Shown: in pieces, positions 61,129 through 64,000 of the stretch
Layout of the letters: each line of letters opens with the position of its first letter
How positions within the stretch are numbered: position 1 is the first letter of the stretch
Assembly: GCA_001805105.1 (NCBI GenBank)
Contig: MHEE01000009.1
Span: forward strand, 134,120-198,119
Length of the DNA: 64,000 nt
Origin: Nitrospirae bacterium GWF2_44_13
Lineage (GTDB): Bacteria; Nitrospirota; Thermodesulfovibrionia; Thermodesulfovibrionales; UBA1546
Direction of reading: 5' to 3'
The notes under the pieces: generated by a model
Told to the model about the DNA's origin: nothing
The model's database searches: none
The model's input: the letters and a program-made list of their open reading frames with translations, nothing else
Position numbers and translations under genes: made by a program

Positions 61129-61395
61129 TCACTCCGCCCCTTTCTCTTTATCTGTACGTCCCTTTGCTGTATCTGCCTCTTTTTCGGTTTTGCCGGTAAC
61201 ATCCAGATGGGACATCGGTTCTTTTATATCATGGAGTTCAGCGTCCATCTGCTCCTTAACGCCGTACATTGCCTTCTTAATCTCAGCCATGCCCTTACCG
61301 ATTGTCCTGCCAAGTTCAGGAAGCCTCTTAGGGCCGAAAACCAGTAAAGCAACTATAAAAATAAGTATAAGTTCCTGCATTCCGATATCAAACAT
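61129..61395 (-). CDS. tatB: Twin-arginine translocase TatA/TatB
   Basis: 88 aa. Single N-terminal helix with MFDIGMQELILIFIVALLVFGPKRLPELGRTIGKG, the TatA/B signature, then an amphipathic helix and a charged tail. The MFDIG start and FGPKRLPELGR favour TatB over TatA; the short length leaves both open. Its ATG is immersed in the htrA stop (TAATG). Confidence 0.9.
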   Translation of the reverse strand: MFDIGMQELILIFIVALLVFGPKRLPELGRTIGKGMAEIKKAMYGVKEQMDAELHDIKEPMSHLDVTGKTEKEADTAKGRTDKEKGAE

Positions 61396-62777
61396 TATTC
61401 CCTCATCCTGATGCTGCGGTACAGATAACTGTTGCCGCGTTTAAGAAGCGTTAACAGTCTTTCACCAGATTTCATGTCTTTGACAATTATAGCAAATTCC
61501 TCTGTCGAATTAATCCTGTTGCCGTTCGCCTCTATAATGATATCCCTGACCTGTACATCCTCGCCTGTCTTGGTCCCCTTTTGAGTCACCTCTGTTATAA
61601 GCACCCCGCCGCCATCCATTATCCCAAATTGTGAAGCGATTTCAGGATTAATGGTCTTAGTTTTTAAGCCCAGCTTCTCTGCAATAAGCGCCTCCGGCAT
61701 AGCTTCTTCCTGCCTGCTTATGGTCACTATCAATTCAACAGGTTTGCCGTCTCTTATAACCTTTATCACTGCCTGCTTGCCGCTGGGCATGGCCGCAACA
61801 AGCCTTGGGAGAGAATACTCTGATACCTTCTCCCCCGCAAATTCCACAATTACATCTTTTCTTTTAATCTTTGCCTTATCCGCAGGTGAATTCTTGAGAA
61901 CATCTGTCACGAGCGCTCCCTGCCTGCTTGTCAATTTCAAGCTCTCGGCAAGTTCAGGCGTAATCTTCTGAACCGTAACTCCAAGCCATCCGCGCTCAAC
62001 ATACCCTTTTGTCTTAAGCGACCGTATAATCTCTTTTGCAAGATTTACAGGAATAGCAAAACCAATTCCCTGTGCCATGGGAATTATTGCAGTGTTAATT
62101 CCGACAACTTCTCCTTTTATGTTAAAAAGCGGGCCGCCTGAGTTTCCCGGATTTATCGCGGCATCGGTCTGTATAAAATCATCATAAGGCCCCGAACCTA
62201 TAAACCTGCTTTTTGCGCTTACTATCCCTGCTGTAACGGTATGTCCAAGGCCATATGGGTTCCCCATAGCGATAACCCAGTCGCCGACATTAAGCTTATG
62301 CGAATCTCCGAGAGTAACCGCAGGAAGCGGTTTATCCGCATCTATCTTTATAAGCGCAATGTCTGTCTTCGGGTCTCTGCCTTTAACCTTTGCCTTATAC
62401 TCTGATTCATCCCATAGCGTTACAGTTATGTCGTCAGCATTCTCAACAACATGATTATTAGTGATAATGTAGCCGTCGCTGTCCACTATAAAACCTGAAC
62501 CGAGAGACTGCCTCCTGAACTCCCTCTCCCTGCCTTCAAAATCAGGCGAATCCTGAGAAAAAGGAAAATCAGGGAAAAAAGGAAAAAACTTTGGCGCCTT
62601 TTGTTTTATTACCTGTGTCGTGCTTATATTTACCACAGATTTTGTGCTTTCATTTACAATCCCGGAAAAAGAATCCGGAACCTGCGCCGCCGAAGCAGTG
62701 ATAAATGTAAAACAGCCAAAAATCATTAACTGGCAAATCATAATTGTTGATGTGAAAAATTTGGCCCTGTTAATCAT
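61395..62777 (-). CDS. degP: DegP/HtrA-family periplasmic serine protease
   Basis: 460 aa. Signal peptide (1-31), trypsin-like domain with His (YIITNNHVVENAD), Asp (KTDIALIKID) and Ser (AAINPGNSGGPL) of the triad, then two PDZ domains (about 258-345 and 360-455). Envelope protein quality control. ATG overlaps the stop of the outer-membrane protein gene by ATGA. Confidence 0.95.
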   Translation of the reverse strand: MINRAKFFTSTIMICQLMIFGCFTFITASAAQVPDSFSGIVNESTKSVVNISTTQVIKQKAPKFFPFFPDFPFSQDSPDFEGREREFRRQSLGSGFIVDSDGYIITNNHVVENADDITVTLWDESEYKAKVKGRDPKTDIALIKIDADKPLPAVTLGDSHKLNVGDWVIAMGNPYGLGHTVTAGIVSAKSRFIGSGPYDDFIQTDAAINPGNSGGPLFNIKGEVVGINTAIIPMAQGIGFAIPVNLAKEIIRSLKTKGYVERGWLGVTVQKITPELAESLKLTSRQGALVTDVLKNSPADKAKIKRKDVIVEFAGEKVSEYSLPRLVAAMPSGKQAVIKVIRDGKPVELIVTISRQEEAMPEALIAEKLGLKTKTINPEIASQFGIMDGGGVLITEVTQKGTKTGEDVQVRDIIIEANGNRINSTEEFAIIVKDMKSGERLLTLLKRGNSYLYRSIRMRE

Positions 62778-63562
62778 TTCTCCTCATATACCTTCCTTAT
62801 GCTCCTCTTTTCAACGGGCAGTACCGCCGTTATTGAAAGCATAAGTCTGTATTCAGGGCTCCTATTTTTAAAGTCAGTCCCTATGCCTATTGTCGTATAA
62901 AGATAATCAGTTGTCATAAACCTGTAGCCAAACCTGCCCTCAAGGACGTCAATGCTGTCTGAATAATGGCTCTTCCTTCCATATATCTCCGCGAGCATCT
63001 TGAAATTATGCGCAGCCGAGAAATCAAACCCTGCCGCAAAGCTTGTCTCATCCTCAAGTTTTGCTGAACCAACCTTCTCATAGAATATATTGGCATGCCC
63101 GCTTACAGGCCCGACTCTCTTGCTGAGAATAATCCCCGCGCCTGCTCTTCCGTCTGTGCTGAAAACTTCCTTCCCTGACGGGATAGAGGCATTGACCATG
63201 TAGGCTACGGAAGGCGCATATTTAGTTTCATCAACAAATCTGTGCTTTACTCCCAAAGCAATGTCTTCTGCTCCCGATTTAACATTTTCCCATCTGTAGA
63301 CGTAAGGGACAGTCGTTATAAATTCTATCCTGTTATTTATACCATGCGCATACTGGAACACATACCTGAAGAAATCGGGCTGCCGCGATTTTTCAACTCC
63401 GACGCCTAATGCATATTTCCCTTTCGGCAAACTGTCTGCGCTGAATGTTGAAAATACGCCGTAAGGGGCAACCGGCTGGAGGCCTTTTATATCAAATCCG
63501 TAAGCATATCCGATAAAAAGAGAGCAGCTGAAAAAAAACAGGAGGAAAATATATTTTTTCAT
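62774..63562 (-). CDS. Exported beta-barrel-like protein
   Basis: 262 aa. Signal peptide (MKKYIFLLFFFSCSLFIGYAYG), then alternating beta strands (YALGVGVEKSRQPDFFRYVFQ, RFGYRFMTTDYLYTTIGIGTDF) ending EYRLMLSITAVLPVEKRS. Looks like a DUF3187/outer-membrane transporter-type barrel, family not certain. ATG 63562 is used; TTGACA with TTATGT follows at 63570-63598, placing the transcript start almost at the ATG. Co-transcribed with degP. Confidence 0.7.
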   Translation of the reverse strand: MKKYIFLLFFFSCSLFIGYAYGFDIKGLQPVAPYGVFSTFSADSLPKGKYALGVGVEKSRQPDFFRYVFQYAHGINNRIEFITTVPYVYRWENVKSGAEDIALGVKHRFVDETKYAPSVAYMVNASIPSGKEVFSTDGRAGAGIILSKRVGPVSGHANIFYEKVGSAKLEDETSFAAGFDFSAAHNFKMLAEIYGRKSHYSDSIDVLEGRFGYRFMTTDYLYTTIGIGTDFKNRSPEYRLMLSITAVLPVEKRSIRKVYEEK

Positions 63563-63569
63563 TCTTAAA

Positions 63570-63598
63570 ACATAACAGAAAAAATCCGTAACTGTCAA
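63570..63598 (-). promoter_or_regulatory. Candidate promoter of the barrel protein-degP-tat unit
   Basis: TTGACA, 17 bases, TTATGT on the minus strand. The -10 is weak; the -35 is perfect. Confidence 0.4.
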
Positions 63599-63666
63599 TT
63601 AAGCAATACAGTATTAGGGTCAGACTTAACTATAAACATTTATAAATTTTACCCGAATTCCCCGCC

Positions 63667-64000
63667 TCACCTGTATTCAGGGTATGACAGAGACTCAAGG
63701 GACCTGATTCTATCATCAAGGTCAGGGTGCGTTGCAAAAAGCGCTGATAGTCCGCGTTTTTTGGCGCCGGATATTCCAAAGGCTGCCATCTTATCAGGGA
63801 GATGGGGCTGTTTCATGGACGCCTTCAATGCCTCAAGCACCTCAATCATCGGCTTCTTCCCGACAGGGCAAGGCTTATGAATGCGCCTCCCATTCCAAAT
63901 ATTGCGGCAAAGGCAAGGAGCGATTGGTAGTTAAGTCCATATGGTGTTAGATACGGCTCAACGCCCAATATCCTCATGGTTGCGCTGAGAACAATGAGGA
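63667..64000 (-). pseudogene. htpX: HtpX zinc metalloprotease with internal deletion (cut by window edge)
   Basis: Two parts of one M48 HtpX. From the window edge: SATMRILGVEPYLTPYGLNY, QSLLAFAAIFGMGGAFISLALS, the HtpX N-terminal membrane region, which then runs GRSR to a stop at 63846. In the next frame the C-terminal region follows directly: VGKKPMIEVLEALKASMKQP ending with LSALFATHPDLDDRIRSLE. About 190 residues with the HExxH site and further helices are missing at the joint, with a frameshift. Not functional as HtpX as it stands. Confidence 0.75.

Overview
The window reads as a chromosomal segment of an anaerobic or microaerophilic, Gram-negative, diazotrophic bacterium. The outer-membrane-type proteins, Tat system, mqnP-type menaquinone prenyltransferase, baeRF protein and the nif/PII/Amt arrangement would fit a Nitrospirota (Thermodesulfovibrio-like) genome. 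That assignment is inference; no rRNA or other decisive marker lies in the window. Coding density is high, most genes lie on the minus strand, and many neighbours overlap by ATGA. No tRNA, rRNA, CRISPR array or transposase gene was found.

Layout. 1-3.5 kb: MacAB-type ABC exporter (permease cut by the window edge) and MqnP. 3.6-4.7 kb: a plus-strand group of a 55-aa membrane protein, a pilin-like protein and acylphosphatase. 4.7-10.8 kb: CopA-type copper ATPase, M50-CBS protease, cyclopropane synthase, a methyltransferase, a Met-rich secreted protein and a 20-aa Cys peptide in its leader. 10.9-13.2 kb: NapH-type ferredoxin and ArsR facing TusA-MoeB across an AT-rich palindrome. 13.3-24.3 kb: ScpB, LysM-NlpC/P60, a MoeA-PBP fusion, baeRF, AI-2E exporter, glutamine amidotransferase, PheT, Rho, QueF, TrpF. 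24.3-40.4 kb: nitrogen region. 40.6-50.7 kb: SecG-TpiA, AMIN/Ig-like surface protein, CspA, MDH, NDK, ClpC, TlpA, DUF4416, ProB. 50.7-52.6 kb: small AT-rich accessory patch. 52.7-64 kb: DUF2059, c-type cytochromes, Acs, HD-GYP and HEAT proteins, TatC/TatB, HtrA, an outer-membrane protein, and a decayed htpX at the edge.

The nitrogen region is nearly continuous on the minus strand: nifA; nifH-nifD-nifK-nifEN(fused)-nifX-nifI1-nifI2-fdx-nifB-hesA behind a sigma54 promoter with a NifA-type upstream palindrome; then a second sigma54 promoter, a stand-alone NifA-like HTH protein, a TorF-type porin, amt, glnB; then a third sigma54 promoter and another amt. It therefore combines nitrogenase structural genes, cofactor assembly, three PII-type sensors, ammonium uptake and an outer-membrane protein. 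nifS, nifU and nifV are not in the window.

The least-explained observations are two 20-residue Cys/Lys peptides of one family at loci 46 kb apart; a 30-aa ORF after secG whose UGA is followed by a SECIS-like hairpin; nifEN carrying dispersed-repeat sequence in frame; a duplicated promoter-leader cassette around the accessory patch; and an htpX that has lost its catalytic centre.
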